Shown piece by piece: positions 24,295 through 32,683 of a DNA stretch of 64,000 nucleotides (its first letter is position 1; every line of letters starts with the position of its first letter). The notes beneath the pieces are model-generated. The model saw only the letters and a list, made by a program, of their open reading frames with translations. It did no database searches and was not told the DNA's origin. The position numbers and the translations under genes are program-made. This DNA is from Aneurinibacillus thermoaerophilus (GTDB taxonomy: Bacteria > Bacillota > Bacilli > Aneurinibacillales > Aneurinibacillaceae), in the NCBI RefSeq assembly GCF_900099925.1, contig NZ_FNDE01000003.1, positions 1-64,000 of the forward strand, read 5' to 3'.

Positions 24295-25746
24295 TCAAGA
24301 ATGGAACGCGAGCGTTTTGACAACGACAGGCACAACCTCTGATTGCAGCACCCGTCCGATATCAAGATAATCCCCGTTTTCCACATGTATCTGATCGATA
24401 CAAAGCACACTGCGCTCCGCTTTCATAGCCATGAGCGATTGCCCAAGCACTTTGGCCATATCGTTTTCCACGACAATGACAAGCGGCTGACCTTGATCCG
24501 GCTGCTTGCAGAATGCTTCCAGAATCGCGGCCGCTACTTCCTGCACCTCGTAAAACCTGAGCATCGGCACATCGGACAGATAGAGGGCGAAATTCCGTCC
24601 TTCCCTGTTCGGATCATACAAGGCAATCGCCTGCTCCACCGCCCGAAATATTTTCTCGCGCGTGCCGTTCGATTCATTTTCAAATGATAGACGGTAAACA
24701 GGTAAATTCTTAATCGGCAACGATTCCTTCTCGACCTGAATCGTTGCGCCGCTGATTTCTGTCGTCTGCGTTCCCGCGCCAAGTACGGTCGCCCGCACAG
24801 TCTCCTTAGGCTGAATCCATCTCCAGCGTGCAAGCGCCGGATGACGGCGAAGTTCTTCGGACAACTGTACGCCTAAATCGTTGTAGACAGGCATACCGGT
24901 TTCTTCCTCACGTTTTTCCAAATGGTATATGCACTCACCCACACCGCCTGAGAACATAATGTCTTCTACCGGAACATTCCAGTCCGGCGGGTGACCGAGC
25001 AGCAACGGCTCGTCTTCCAGCTCCACTTTTCCATCTAAAATCCGGCCGAGCGTGTCCGCCATCGCCACCGTCACTTCACGGATGGCCAAAGAGTCCGCCG
25101 CATCTCCCAGGGCCAGTTGAATTCCTTTTTGTGCGATCAACTTCTGTACAGGCGACGAAATCTTTTTTACCTGTCCATCCTCATATTCAATGAGCCGGCC
25201 ACCGATATGAAGCGTACACGTTCCTTTAAATATACCTGCCTGGTAAACGGCGATATTGGCTGTTCCGCCTCCAATATCAATATTGGCCACCGTTCTGCCT
25301 GTCACTTTCGAATATTCATAGGCTCCGGAACCTTTGGCCGCAATCATCCCTTCCAAATCTGGTCCTGCAGTGGCGACGAGAAACTCACCTGCCTCATCGG
25401 ACAAGCGGCGTACCATTTCTTCAGCATTTTCTTTGGTCGCTGTCTCGCCAGTAATAATCACCGCACCTGTCTGAATATCTTCCGCACGGATACCCGCTTT
25501 TGCATACTCCATGCGCACCAAGGAAAATACGGCGGGAATGTCAATCAAATAATCTGCGCTGAGCGGAGTACGGTAAATCGGGCTTTTATGGATAATTTCG
25601 GTGTCAATAATTTCAATGCGCGGCACCTGGCTGGCTCCAGCCGTGTTCATCAGAGAAAAGCGGCTAATCACCAATTTTGTGGTGCTGGTCCCAATGTCGA
25701 TACCTGCGCTAATAATCTGTTCAACTTCTCGCTCAACCCGGCGCAT
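24295..25746 (-). CDS. eutA: EutA ethanolamine ammonia-lyase reactivating factor (483 aa)
   Basis: Actin/Hsp70-fold ATPase that releases damaged cobalamin from inactivated EutBC. Phosphate-binding loops are visible: Gly-Ile-Asp-Ile-Gly-Thr-Ser-Thr-Thr-Lys near residues 15-24 and Asn-Ile-Asp-Ile-Gly-Gly-Gly-Thr-Ala-Asn near 155; a Phe-Ser-Gly-Gly-Val-Gly-Glu motif lies near 275. Start 25746 is chosen over an ORF start 21 codons earlier because GGGGGG(A) lies just upstream and because the longer form would run through the leader terminator. The gene is preceded by an ANTAR hairpin overlapping a strong terminator, so its expression should depend on EutV. Confidence 0.93.
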   Translation of the reverse strand: MRRVEREVEQIISAGIDIGTSTTKLVISRFSLMNTAGASQVPRIEIIDTEIIHKSPIYRTPLSADYLIDIPAVFSLVRMEYAKAGIRAEDIQTGAVIITGETATKENAEEMVRRLSDEAGEFLVATAGPDLEGMIAAKGSGAYEYSKVTGRTVANIDIGGGTANIAVYQAGIFKGTCTLHIGGRLIEYEDGQVKKISSPVQKLIAQKGIQLALGDAADSLAIREVTVAMADTLGRILDGKVELEDEPLLLGHPPDWNVPVEDIMFSGGVGECIYHLEKREEETGMPVYNDLGVQLSEELRRHPALARWRWIQPKETVRATVLGAGTQTTEISGATIQVEKESLPIKNLPVYRLSFENESNGTREKIFRAVEQAIALYDPNREGRNFALYLSDVPMLRFYEVQEVAAAILEAFCKQPDQGQPLVIVVENDMAKVLGQSLMAMKAERSVLCIDQIHVENGDYLDIGRVLQSEVVPVVVKTLAFHS

Positions 25747-25770
25747 GATTCCCCCCCTTTCTTTGTATCC

Positions 25771-25825
25771 AAAAAACGCCCTATACGACGGAATGTAGGG
25801 GTCCGTCACATAGGGCGCCTTTGCC
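25771..25825 (-). promoter_or_regulatory. ANTAR antitermination leader of eutA (hexaloop hairpin plus terminator)
   Basis: On the minus strand the leader has GGC-AAAGGC-GCC (25814-25825), a hairpin with a hexaloop with A at position 1 and G at position 4 as needed for ANTAR binding. Its 3' arm is shared with a very stable terminator (stem CGCCCTAT...ATAGGGCG with an inner CGG/CCG part, 25771-25817) ending in six T. Binding of EutV to the small hairpin should block the terminator. A second upstream hexaloop was not found. Confidence 0.75.
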
Positions 25826-25867
25826 TCTGTCTATTCTTTTTTTGTTTTATGAACCAAAACATTGTTG

Positions 25868-26461
25868 TTAAAGAAGCGAATGAATGTCAAGCGCACGGTT
25901 CTTTAAGACGTATTCCGCCACTTCGCCCATCGTTTTGCGCGTATTCATACAGTATGTACGCATCGTTTGATAGGCGCGTTCCTCGTTTAGTTGATAGACA
26001 TCCATCAGAATTCCTTTCGCCTTTTCCACCCGTTTGCGTATCTCCATTTTTTTCTCCATCTCTTTAATGTTGCCGAGGAGCGATTTCACATGCCGGGACT
26101 GGCCGATAGCAACCTCCACCGCCGGAATCAAATCTTTTTCGGTAATCGGTTTGACTAAATATCCGAAAATATGTGCTTCCTTCGCCTCCGCAATGAGCTC
26201 TTCTTCCGTATGCGCGGTCAGCAGAATCGTCGGAATATCAAATGAACGGTAAATAATACGGGCCGCCTTCAATCCATTCATCTTTGGCATTTTTACATCC
26301 ATGACGATTAAGTCAGGACGATGGCGGGCGGCAAGTTCAATCGCGGTTTCCCCATTATTTGCTTCCGCCACCACTTCATATCCAGCTTCCTGTAGCATTT
26401 CCTTAATATCCATGCGCAGGATAGACTCGTCGTCCACGACCATCAATCTGCCTTTACTCAC
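25868..26461 (-). CDS. eutV: EutV response regulator with ANTAR RNA-binding domain (197 aa)
   Basis: Receiver domain (residues 1-120) with acidic pair Asp10-Asp11, phospho-acceptor Asp55 in Val-Met-Asp-Val-Lys-Met-Pro, Thr/Ser in Leu-Leu-Thr-Ala and Lys in Val-Lys-Pro-Ile. A short coiled linker (Ile-Lys-Glu-Met-Glu-Lys-Lys-Met-Glu-Ile) leads to the C-terminal three-helix ANTAR domain (about 135-190: Lys-Gly-Ile-Leu-Met, Glu-Arg-Ala-Tyr-Gln-Thr-Met-Arg). When phosphorylated by EutW it dimerises, binds hexaloop hairpins in leader RNAs and prevents terminator formation. It follows eutW by 3 bp. Confidence 0.95.
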   Translation of the reverse strand: MSKGRLMVVDDESILRMDIKEMLQEAGYEVVAEANNGETAIELAARHRPDLIVMDVKMPKMNGLKAARIIYRSFDIPTILLTAHTEEELIAEAKEAHIFGYLVKPITEKDLIPAVEVAIGQSRHVKSLLGNIKEMEKKMEIRKRVEKAKGILMDVYQLNEERAYQTMRTYCMNTRKTMGEVAEYVLKNRALDIHSLL

Positions 26462-26464
26462 CCG

Positions 26465-27907
26465 TCACTCCCCCTGTTCTGCCGGAAAGGAGACGCTTGC
26501 TCGCGTGCCTCCCCCTTCATTTTGCATAATCTCAAATGCTCCACACAGGTCAAAGTGCGTTAAATTTCGCACAATTTCAAGCCCGAGCTGGTCGGTTGCT
26601 GACTGCGCTTCAAATCCTTTCCCATCGTCTTCTACACAAAGGCAGAGCTCATTTCCATGCTTATAAAAATGGATGCGAACAACGCCTGAGGAACGTCCCG
26701 CAAACCCGTGCTTTAAACTGTTCTGAACCAACTCTGTCAGGATCAGCGCAAGCGATACCGCCTGTTTGGACTGGAGAGCGATTTCCTCAATTTCCATGAC
26801 AACATCCACTTTGCATTCTTCAGACGCCATATTGTAAACGAGCATGCGCGCGATCTTTTCGATGACTTGGTTCATCGCTACCTGTTCGATTCCGTTGTAT
26901 GACAGTACCTCATGAACGGTTGCGATGCTAATAATCCGGTTCAAGCATTCCTGATACAGCCCCTTTGCTTCATCGGGAACTCCCCGTCTCATTTGCAGAC
27001 GCAACAGCCCGGCTACCGTCTGCAAATTGTTTTTCACCCGGTGGTGAATCTCCTGGATAACCGCTGATTTAACCATTAACTGGCGCTCCTTATCCCGTAA
27101 ATCGGTAATATCTCGCAAATAAAGAAGCAGGCGCCGTCTCTTATCTTTTTGCTGCAGGCAAATGCTGCGCAGAACGTACACCATGCCTTGGTCGTGTACC
27201 TCTCGCTGAATGACCCCGTCATGGAGATAATCGCTCTCAGCAATGAACGGAAAAATTTCGTCCACTTTTTTATCCGTGTAATTTTGTCTCGTGAGACCGC
27301 TGCGCGATTCGATCAGGCCGATCGCAAAATTGTTTGCGTACAGAATTGTCCCATCTTCGCGCAATAGAAGTAGCGCTTCTTCGATTACATCCGGAATCGA
27401 CTGTTCTTTAGAAATCAAATCCCAGAACGTGCGGCTGAATTCCTGCGTTGTTTCCGATAAAAGAGCCAATTCCTTTTCATGCTTTACCTGCAGTGTAATA
27501 TCCTGCTCCAAAATCAGCATACCGATCGTTTGCCCTTTGCCGTTCTTAATCGGTACCACATTTTGCTTAACGTGGTGCCCCTCCTGAGTCAACGCCCGGT
27601 TCATAATCGCGGGCTTTCCTGTCCGATAGGCACGAAACACACCAGGCTCGTACGATTCGAACACTTCTTTTCCCACAACGCTCTCCTTATACAATGAGTG
27701 CGTGGTTGTGGGAGCCGCTTCCGCCACCACAATGACAGCGCTCCGATCTTTCACCGGGCAGTCGATAAAAACGTTCGCTTGGGAAACATCCGCTATCATT
27801 TGTAGCGCTTCACTTTTTCCGATAATAATTCGAATATCTTCTTCGCTAAGAGGAGTGTACTGCTGGCATAAATGGTAGATTCGTTTTGCTTCTGCGACAT
27901 CAATCAT
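26465..27907 (-). CDS. eutW: EutW sensor histidine kinase (480 aa)
   Basis: Soluble kinase, no membrane spans. N-terminal sensor region (about 1-150; H_kinase_N/GAF-like, probable ethanolamine sensor), then a PAS domain (about 165-270) and a HisKA_2-type dimerisation segment with Glu-Ile-His288-His289-Arg-Val-Lys-Asn-Asn-Leu-Gln. A HATPase domain follows with Glu-Leu-Val-Gln-Asn-Ser-Leu-Lys-His and Asp-Asp-Gly-Lys-Gly-Phe. Start 27907 chosen for AAAGGAG upstream. The kinase phosphorylates EutV in response to ethanolamine (known for Enterococcus EutW). Its gene has its own ANTAR-controlled terminator upstream, giving positive feedback. Confidence 0.93.
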   Translation of the reverse strand: MIDVAEAKRIYHLCQQYTPLSEEDIRIIIGKSEALQMIADVSQANVFIDCPVKDRSAVIVVAEAAPTTTHSLYKESVVGKEVFESYEPGVFRAYRTGKPAIMNRALTQEGHHVKQNVVPIKNGKGQTIGMLILEQDITLQVKHEKELALLSETTQEFSRTFWDLISKEQSIPDVIEEALLLLREDGTILYANNFAIGLIESRSGLTRQNYTDKKVDEIFPFIAESDYLHDGVIQREVHDQGMVYVLRSICLQQKDKRRRLLLYLRDITDLRDKERQLMVKSAVIQEIHHRVKNNLQTVAGLLRLQMRRGVPDEAKGLYQECLNRIISIATVHEVLSYNGIEQVAMNQVIEKIARMLVYNMASEECKVDVVMEIEEIALQSKQAVSLALILTELVQNSLKHGFAGRSSGVVRIHFYKHGNELCLCVEDDGKGFEAQSATDQLGLEIVRNLTHFDLCGAFEIMQNEGGGTRASVSFPAEQGE

Positions 27908-27929
27908 ACTTGAAAGACTCCTTTTACGT

Positions 27930-27986
27930 AAAAAAGGCTCCTCCAACAACACGCACACTTCCTCATTGTTGATAGGCGCCTTTGCC
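27930..27986 (-). promoter_or_regulatory. ANTAR antitermination leader of eutW
   Basis: Minus strand: GGC-AAAGGC-GCC (27975-27986) with the same hexaloop as before eutA, overlapping a terminator (27930-27977) with paired CAACAA/TTGTTG and GGC/GCC parts and six T. An AU-rich long hairpin (27990-28037) stands directly upstream but has no hexaloop with A1/G4. The gene pair eutWV would therefore need its own product for full expression. Confidence 0.75.
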
Positions 27987-28044
27987 TGTCAGATATTCAT
28001 TTTATTATCTTAATGATAATAGAAATAAAATTATCTGTAAAGGG

Positions 28045-28545
28045 TTACATGTAAGAAATATTTTCTGATTTAGAATTCGCGCAATAATCTTTCATTTCTT
28101 CACGTGAATGGCACGAGATCAACGCTTTCATTTCCTCTAACCCTTCGTTCTTATACGCTGAAACGAACACAATTGGGCCATCCGGAATCGCACGCCGCAA
28201 TTGTCGCGCCGCCCGTTCTCTGTCTGCCTCCGGAGCGTCGGTTTTCGTTACTACCCCGATAGCAAGCTTCGGGATACCTGTTGCAAACCCGGGGGGAAAA
28301 ATGGTCTTTGGGTTCGTCGCATCCTGAATAAAAAGCACATGGGTAACTTCAAGCGCCGTTGCCATGATATTTTTGTAGAACAATGGGTTTTCGGTATATT
28401 CGCCCGGCGTATCTACGATCCAGTCCCGATAGATGAGCGATTGAGTTTTCACAGCGGGCACATCGCGTCCTAAGAGCGCATTGGTAAGCGTGGATTTGCC
28501 TGCCCCGATGGCACCAATCAGCATCGCGCGATGTTTTTTCTGCAT
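28045..28545 (-). CDS. eutP: EutP/PduV-type small GTPase-like protein (166 aa)
   Basis: Ras-like P-loop protein: Ala-Ile-Gly-Ala-Gly-Lys-Ser-Thr at about 12-19, a Val-Asp-Thr-Pro-Gly-Glu-Tyr switch near 45-51 and Thr-Lys-Thr-Asp near 116 (the guanine motif). Members of this family occur in eut and pdu operons; PduV is linked to compartment movement and Salmonella EutP was reported to have acetate kinase activity. Slightly longer than usual because of a polar C-terminal tail. It follows eutS by 16 bp and precedes the eutW leader. Confidence 0.9.
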   Translation of the reverse strand: MQKKHRAMLIGAIGAGKSTLTNALLGRDVPAVKTQSLIYRDWIVDTPGEYTENPLFYKNIMATALEVTHVLFIQDATNPKTIFPPGFATGIPKLAIGVVTKTDAPEADRERAARQLRRAIPDGPIVFVSAYKNEGLEEMKALISCHSREEMKDYCANSKSENISYM

Positions 28546-28561
28546 TTCCTTTCCTCCCTGA

Positions 28562-28903
28562 CTATGATTTCGTAATCATGGCCGGCGTATAACCGAGATT
28601 GTGCGCTAAGAATTCATTAATGCGCTGCATTGCGGTTTCCACTTCTGACACGCTGCCGACCAAGACGAGACTGCCGGTAAACCGGTCAAGGAAGCCGATC
28701 GTTACACTGGCCGCCTTCGTCGCCAAATCGCCGGCAATAATCACCGTCTCGCTCGGGGTCAGCGTCAGAATACCGATGGAACCCCCTTGTGGAATTCCCA
28801 GCTTGTCAAACATATCTTCATCCGGATTGGCGATTAAATGGCTTAATGTTACCTGTTTGCCCGGCACAAATTCCTGGATAAACCGCTTTTTCTCTTCTGC
28901 CAT
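28562..28903 (-). CDS. eutS: EutS circularly permuted BMC shell protein (113 aa)
   Basis: Hexameric shell protein with a permuted BMC fold; its hexamer is bent and is thought to form shell edges. The N-terminal [19 protein letters not shown] is characteristic, followed by [10 protein letters not shown] and a Gly-Phe-Leu-Asp-Arg-Phe-x-Gly-Ser-Leu-Val turn. Start 28903 (9 bases after AGGAGG) is preferred to an ATG two codons earlier. It is the first gene of the cluster, behind a sigma-A promoter and an ANTAR attenuator. Confidence 0.93.
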   Translation of the reverse strand: MAEEKKRFIQEFVPGKQVTLSHLIANPDEDMFDKLGIPQGGSIGILTLTPSETVIIAGDLATKAASVTIGFLDRFTGSLVLVGSVSEVETAMQRINEFLAHNLGYTPAMITKS

Positions 28904-28927
28904 GCACATTTTCCTCCTCGCAAACGC

Positions 28928-28965
28928 AAAAAGCCCCTGCCAAATATGACAGTGGCTCCGTTGCC
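28928..28965 (-). promoter_or_regulatory. ANTAR antitermination leader of eutS
   Basis: Minus strand: GGC-AACGGA-GCC (28954-28965), hexaloop with A1 and G4, overlapping a terminator (28928-28957; GCC/GGC, CTG/CAG parts, five T). The hairpin starts only about 12 bases after the predicted transcription start, so there is no room for a second upstream hexaloop in this transcript. Confidence 0.7.
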
Positions 28966-28983
28966 GCACAATTTTTTCTATAT

Positions 28984-29011
28984 ATTATAGCATAGTGATA
29001 AATAAATACAA
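28984..29011 (-). promoter_or_regulatory. Sigma-A promoter of the eut cluster
   Basis: Minus strand: -35 TTGTAT (29006-29011), 16-bp spacer, -10 TATAAT (28984-28989). Transcription would begin near 28977, just before the ANTAR hairpin. Confidence 0.65.
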
Positions 29012-29063
29012 GCATCTATGACTACTGGTCAGTCCGCGCCCCATTTCTGTGACATACGCGCAC

Positions 29064-29276
29064 CTACCTTTCCAACCTCTCTTTCAACTTTTCCAGCTTG
29101 ACAAACGGGTTTTTTCTCCCTACTGGTTTCATTTTATGCCTTTTGCTGCACACATTGCACAAGAACCCAGCTACGTTTTTCTCTTCTTCTTTGTTTTCGG
29201 CGGCGCTGCGATAAACAGCATATACTCGTTCTTGAATCGGCTTACCGCACGCCATACAAGTCTCATCGCGGTTCAT
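29064..29276 (-). CDS. Small zinc-ribbon-like protein (70 aa)
   Basis: Start 29276 has AAAGGA 9 bases upstream; an in-frame extension to 29315 lacks one. Two Cys pairs (Cys-Met-Ala-Cys near the N-terminus and Cys-Asn-Val-Cys about residue 40) separated by about 32 residues fit a treble-clef or zinc-ribbon metal site. The C-terminus is Lys/Arg-rich (Lys-Pro-Val-Gly-Arg-Lys-Asn-Pro then a basic helix), suggesting RNA or protein binding. Stands upstream of the eut promoter on the same strand with only about 50 bp between, but there is no sign that it belongs to the eut system. Family unknown. Confidence 0.6.
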   Translation of the reverse strand: MNRDETCMACGKPIQERVYAVYRSAAENKEEEKNVAGFLCNVCSKRHKMKPVGRKNPFVKLEKLKERLER

Positions 29277-29414
29277 CGTTTCCAATCCTTTTAAAAAATA
29301 ATGCATATATATCAAAAAAACTTTGCTTCACTTACCTGATAGCCGCTTACAATCCCTTTCTTAATTGCCTATTCTACGCTAGTATACGCCCAATGTCCAG
29401 AAGGCATGTCGCTG

Positions 29415-29452
29415 AAATAAGTTGCCAAGACATATACCTAGCAACTTATTTT
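29415..29452. terminator. Bidirectional intrinsic terminator
   Basis: Perfect 11-bp arms (AAATAAGTTGC and its complement) around a 15-base centre, directly after the PIG-L gene on the minus strand. Confidence 0.75.
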
Positions 29453-29458
29453 TATAGA

Positions 29459-30154
29459 TTACCTGTCATCTGTTAAGAACGTTTCCTTCTTATTCGGCCA
29501 ATATACGCCTCGCTCCCAGGCTAAAACAAACGATTCGAATCTAAATCCACTCAGCGGTTCCTGCAAATCCCCAAATACCCTTTTGACAGACCCAATTTGT
29601 GACTCATGAGCCAATAATGCTTTTACCTTTACTTCCCAATGAATTTGACTATCAAATTTCACAGTTGGAGAATGACCTGCTTCTTTTAGTGCTCGACTAG
29701 CAACATAATATAATTTTTGTACAGTTGGACATTCCCCACTTAGTATGGCTTCACGCGTAGCATGATGAATTGCGGTATGATCCGGATGTCCAGAAATACC
29801 ATCTTCCGAAAAAGTGATAACAATTTGCGCCTGCTGATCATTAAGAAACGTGACAATATCATTTACCAATTGATAACGATCTATGCTAGCTAATTTCCCA
29901 TCAGGATAATTTAAATGATGGATTGCAAATATACCCATGACATCTGCTGCCTTTTGCAATTCCTGTTTCCGTTTTGCCGCCAGCTCTTCTTTAGTCATGG
30001 GGCCCAAACGCCCCGTTTTCCCGGCTTCACCTAGGGTTGCCACACAAAGTACAACATGATTCCCTCGAACAACTAGTTCACGAATCGTTGACGCACATGC
30101 AAATGATTCATCATCCGGGTGTGCAAAAACGAAGGCAATCGTATTTTTTTTCAA
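29459..30154 (-). CDS. PIG-L/BshB2-like deacetylase (231 aa)
   Basis: Zn-dependent N-acetylglucosaminyl-type deacetylase. The metal motif Ala-His12-Pro-Asp-Asp15-Glu is at the N-terminus and the second part Gly-His-Pro-Asp-His is near residue 118-122. In Bacillus such proteins (BshB1/BshB2) remove the acetyl group from GlcNAc-malate in bacillithiol synthesis or from bacillithiol S-conjugates; this length and the Arg-Leu-Gly-Pro-Met-Thr loop fit BshB2 best. Monocistronic with its own terminator. The exact substrate is not proven by sequence. Confidence 0.85.
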   Translation of the reverse strand: MKKNTIAFVFAHPDDESFACASTIRELVVRGNHVVLCVATLGEAGKTGRLGPMTKEELAAKRKQELQKAADVMGIFAIHHLNYPDGKLASIDRYQLVNDIVTFLNDQQAQIVITFSEDGISGHPDHTAIHHATREAILSGECPTVQKLYYVASRALKEAGHSPTVKFDSQIHWEVKVKALLAHESQIGSVKRVFGDLQEPLSGFRFESFVLAWERGVYWPNKKETFLTDDR

Positions 30155-30523
30155 CGCATTCCCTCCTCCTTATGTACTGTCATTTACATATTCATACACC
30201 GCGGTATAAACACAGTATTCCCTTTACTTTACCAAACTTATTTAATAGAAGCTGCCATCCATTTGAAAAGAAATATTTGAGATGAATTCATGAAATATCC
30301 CCCTATTGCAGATGCAATCACCCAAACATTCAAGAAAAATGACAAGGCTGTGCTCCATATTACAAATTACAAAAGCCCGATAACGTGCTGTTCTCTCGAC
30401 AAATGAAAGATACACTGGAAAAAGTTTTATTTGTCAGCTTGCTTTTGGCATAATGAAAAGTAGGAAGACATCATACACATGCATCGAGAAGATGATGAAC
30501 CATGAAAGGGGCTTTGGAACGGA
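30155..30523. other. Intergenic region before tkt with gene debris
   Basis: Two short coding-like fragments on the plus strand in different frames: 30293-30406 (38 codons from an ATG without ribosome site) and a stretch ending at 30452 (Lys-Pro-Asp-Asn-Val-Leu-Phe-Ser-Arg-Gln-Met-Lys onward). They look like pieces of one small broken gene of unknown family. The tkt promoter must lie within the last 150 bp; no clear motif. Confidence 0.3.
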
Positions 30524-32530
30524 ATGAACAACCAAACGCTTGACCAGCTCGCAGTCAACACCCTACGTGTTCTTTCGATTGAAGCGGTAGAAAAAGCGAA
30601 GTCCGGTCATCCCGGCCTTCCAATGGGAGCAGCGCCAATGGCGTACACGCTCTGGACGCGTTTTATGAAGCATAACCCCGCCAATCCAAGCTGGGCGAAT
30701 CGAGATCGGTTTGTGCTGTCGGCAGGACATGGTTCCATGCTATTGTATAGCCTGCTGCACCTGACCGGATATGATGTGTCACTTGATGATTTACAGAACT
30801 TTCGCCAATGGGGCAGTCCTACGCCGGGACATCCGGAATACGGTCACACACCGGGCGTGGAAGCAACGACTGGCCCGCTTGGACAGGGAATCGCGATGGC
30901 GGTCGGCATGGCGATGACCGAACGCCACCTTGCCGCAAAATACAACCGCGAAAACCATAATATTGTTGATCATTACACATACGTCCTCTGTGGGGATGGC
31001 GATCTGATGGAAGGTGTAGCGGCTGAGGCCATTTCCCTTGCTGGCCATTTGAAACTGGGGCGCCTGATTGTGTTATACGATTCCAATGATATTAGCCTTG
31101 ACGGAGAATTAAGCCTTGCATTCTCTGAAAATGTGAAACAGCGGTTTGAAGCATGCGGTTGGCATGTCTTGCGTGTGGAAGATGGTAACGATATCGAAGC
31201 CATTTCCTGCGCGATTGCCAAGGCGAAAAACGAAACAGAACACCCGACGCTAATTGAAATTCGCACAACGATCGGGTACGGAAGCCCGAACAAAGCAGGA
31301 AAATCGGAAGCGCACGGTGCGCCGCTCGGCGCCGAAGAAATCGAACTGGTACGCAAAGCGTATGATTGGGAACATGAACCGTTTACAGTCCCGGAAGAAG
31401 TGCGAGCTCACTTCTTGGAAGTCAAGATGAGAGGGCAGCGGGCCGAACAGGAATGGAACGAGAAGTTTGCAGCGTACAAACAAGCTCATCCGGATCTTGC
31501 CAAACAATTCGAACAAGCGATGCGCGGAGAATTGCCCGTAGGCTGGGACAGCGAATTGCCTTCCTTCGCTCCAGAAGATGGAAAAGTCGCAACGCGTGAA
31601 GCGTCGGGCCAAGTGATTAACGTGATTGCAAAAACCGTGCCATTCTTTCTCGGCGGTTCTGCTGATCTGGCGTCATCCAACAAGACGATGATTAAAGACG
31701 AGCCGAACTTTATGCCCGGCCAGTATGAAGGCCGCAATATCTGGTTCGGCGTGCGCGAGCATGCAATGGCTGCTATCATGAACGGAATGGCGCTGCACGG
31801 CGGCGTCAAAGTATATGGCGGCACTTTTCTCGTATTTGCCGATTATCTCCGTCCGGCCATGCGACTTTCGGCGCTGATGGATGTACCTGTCATTTATGTA
31901 TTCACGCATGATAGCATCGCCGTTGGTGAAGACGGACCAACGCATGAACCGATTGAGCATTTGCCTGCGCTGCGCGCGATTCCAAACTTAACTGTGCTGC
32001 GTCCAGCTGATGCCAATGAAACAATCGCCGCCTATCGTTACGCGGTAAGCCGCAGCAAAGGGCCGATCGCGATGATTCTGTCCCGCCAAGGCCTGCCTAT
32101 ACTTGAAGGAACAAAAGAAAAAGCGACTGAATCGGTAGCGCGCGGCGCGTACATACTCTCTGATACGGACGGTACACCGGATTTGTTGCTTATTGCCTCC
32201 GGTTCAGAAGTAAGCCTAGCGCTTTCGGCCAAGCAAAAGCTTGAAACGAAAGGCCGCCGCATCCGCGTAATCAGCATGCCGAGCTGGGAACTGTTTGAAC
32301 AGCAGCCGCAAGAGTATAAAGATAAAGTGTTGCCACCGGACGTGAAAGCTCGCGTCGCTATCGAAATGGCGCATCCGCTTGGTTGGGAACGCTACGTAGG
32401 CGATAAAGGCAAGGTGCTTGGCATTACTAGGTTCGGTGCATCCGCTCCTGGCACAAAATTGATGGAAGAGTACGGGTTCACACCGGAGCATGTGGTAGCT
32501 ATTGCGGAAAAAGTAATAGCTACATCATAA
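30524..32530 (+). CDS. tkt: Transketolase (668 aa)
   Basis: Thiamine-diphosphate enzyme of the pentose phosphate pathway moving two-carbon units between sugar phosphates. Landmarks: Gly-His-Pro-Gly-Leu-Pro-Met-Gly at about 27-34, Gly-Pro-Leu-Gly-Gln-Gly-Ile-Ala near 117, the ThDP motif Cys-Gly-Asp-Gly-Asp-Leu-Met-Glu-Gly near 155 and [14 protein letters not shown] near 465. Full length. Monocistronic: no gene within 350 bp upstream and a terminator directly behind it. Confidence 0.97.
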   Translation: MNNQTLDQLAVNTLRVLSIEAVEKAKSGHPGLPMGAAPMAYTLWTRFMKHNPANPSWANRDRFVLSAGHGSMLLYSLLHLTGYDVSLDDLQNFRQWGSPTPGHPEYGHTPGVEATTGPLGQGIAMAVGMAMTERHLAAKYNRENHNIVDHYTYVLCGDGDLMEGVAAEAISLAGHLKLGRLIVLYDSNDISLDGELSLAFSENVKQRFEACGWHVLRVEDGNDIEAISCAIAKAKNETEHPTLIEIRTTIGYGSPNKAGKSEAHGAPLGAEEIELVRKAYDWEHEPFTVPEEVRAHFLEVKMRGQRAEQEWNEKFAAYKQAHPDLAKQFEQAMRGELPVGWDSELPSFAPEDGKVATREASGQVINVIAKTVPFFLGGSADLASSNKTMIKDEPNFMPGQYEGRNIWFGVREHAMAAIMNGMALHGGVKVYGGTFLVFADYLRPAMRLSALMDVPVIYVFTHDSIAVGEDGPTHEPIEHLPALRAIPNLTVLRPADANETIAAYRYAVSRSKGPIAMILSRQGLPILEGTKEKATESVARGAYILSDTDGTPDLLLIASGSEVSLALSAKQKLETKGRRIRVISMPSWELFEQQPQEYKDKVLPPDVKARVAIEMAHPLGWERYVGDKGKVLGITRFGASAPGTKLMEEYGFTPEHVVAIAEKVIATS

Positions 32531-32541
32531 ACATGATGCTC

Positions 32542-32576
32542 AGCGGTCTCCCACATAAGGGAGATCGCTTTTTTTG
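32542..32576 (+). terminator. Terminator of tkt
   Basis: 11-bp stem (one wobble) with an ACATAA-type loop and seven T, 12 bases after the stop. Confidence 0.85.
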
Positions 32577-32683
32577 TTAAGAAGTGAGCTTTTAGCTTTA
32601 CAGTTTTTGTAGGAGTATGATATTTTATGCGAGATGAAAGGAAAGAAAGTTGTATGTTGCATTGAAACAGGAGGGGCAAAACA

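Noticed and set aside
25117-26067. 316-codon plus-strand ORF across eutA and eutV
   Set aside because: Antisense to two intact conserved genes; overlaps the regulatory leader.
27990-28037. AU-rich hairpin as the missing first ANTAR hairpin of the eutW leader
   Set aside because: The loop is five or seven bases without the needed A1/G4 pattern.
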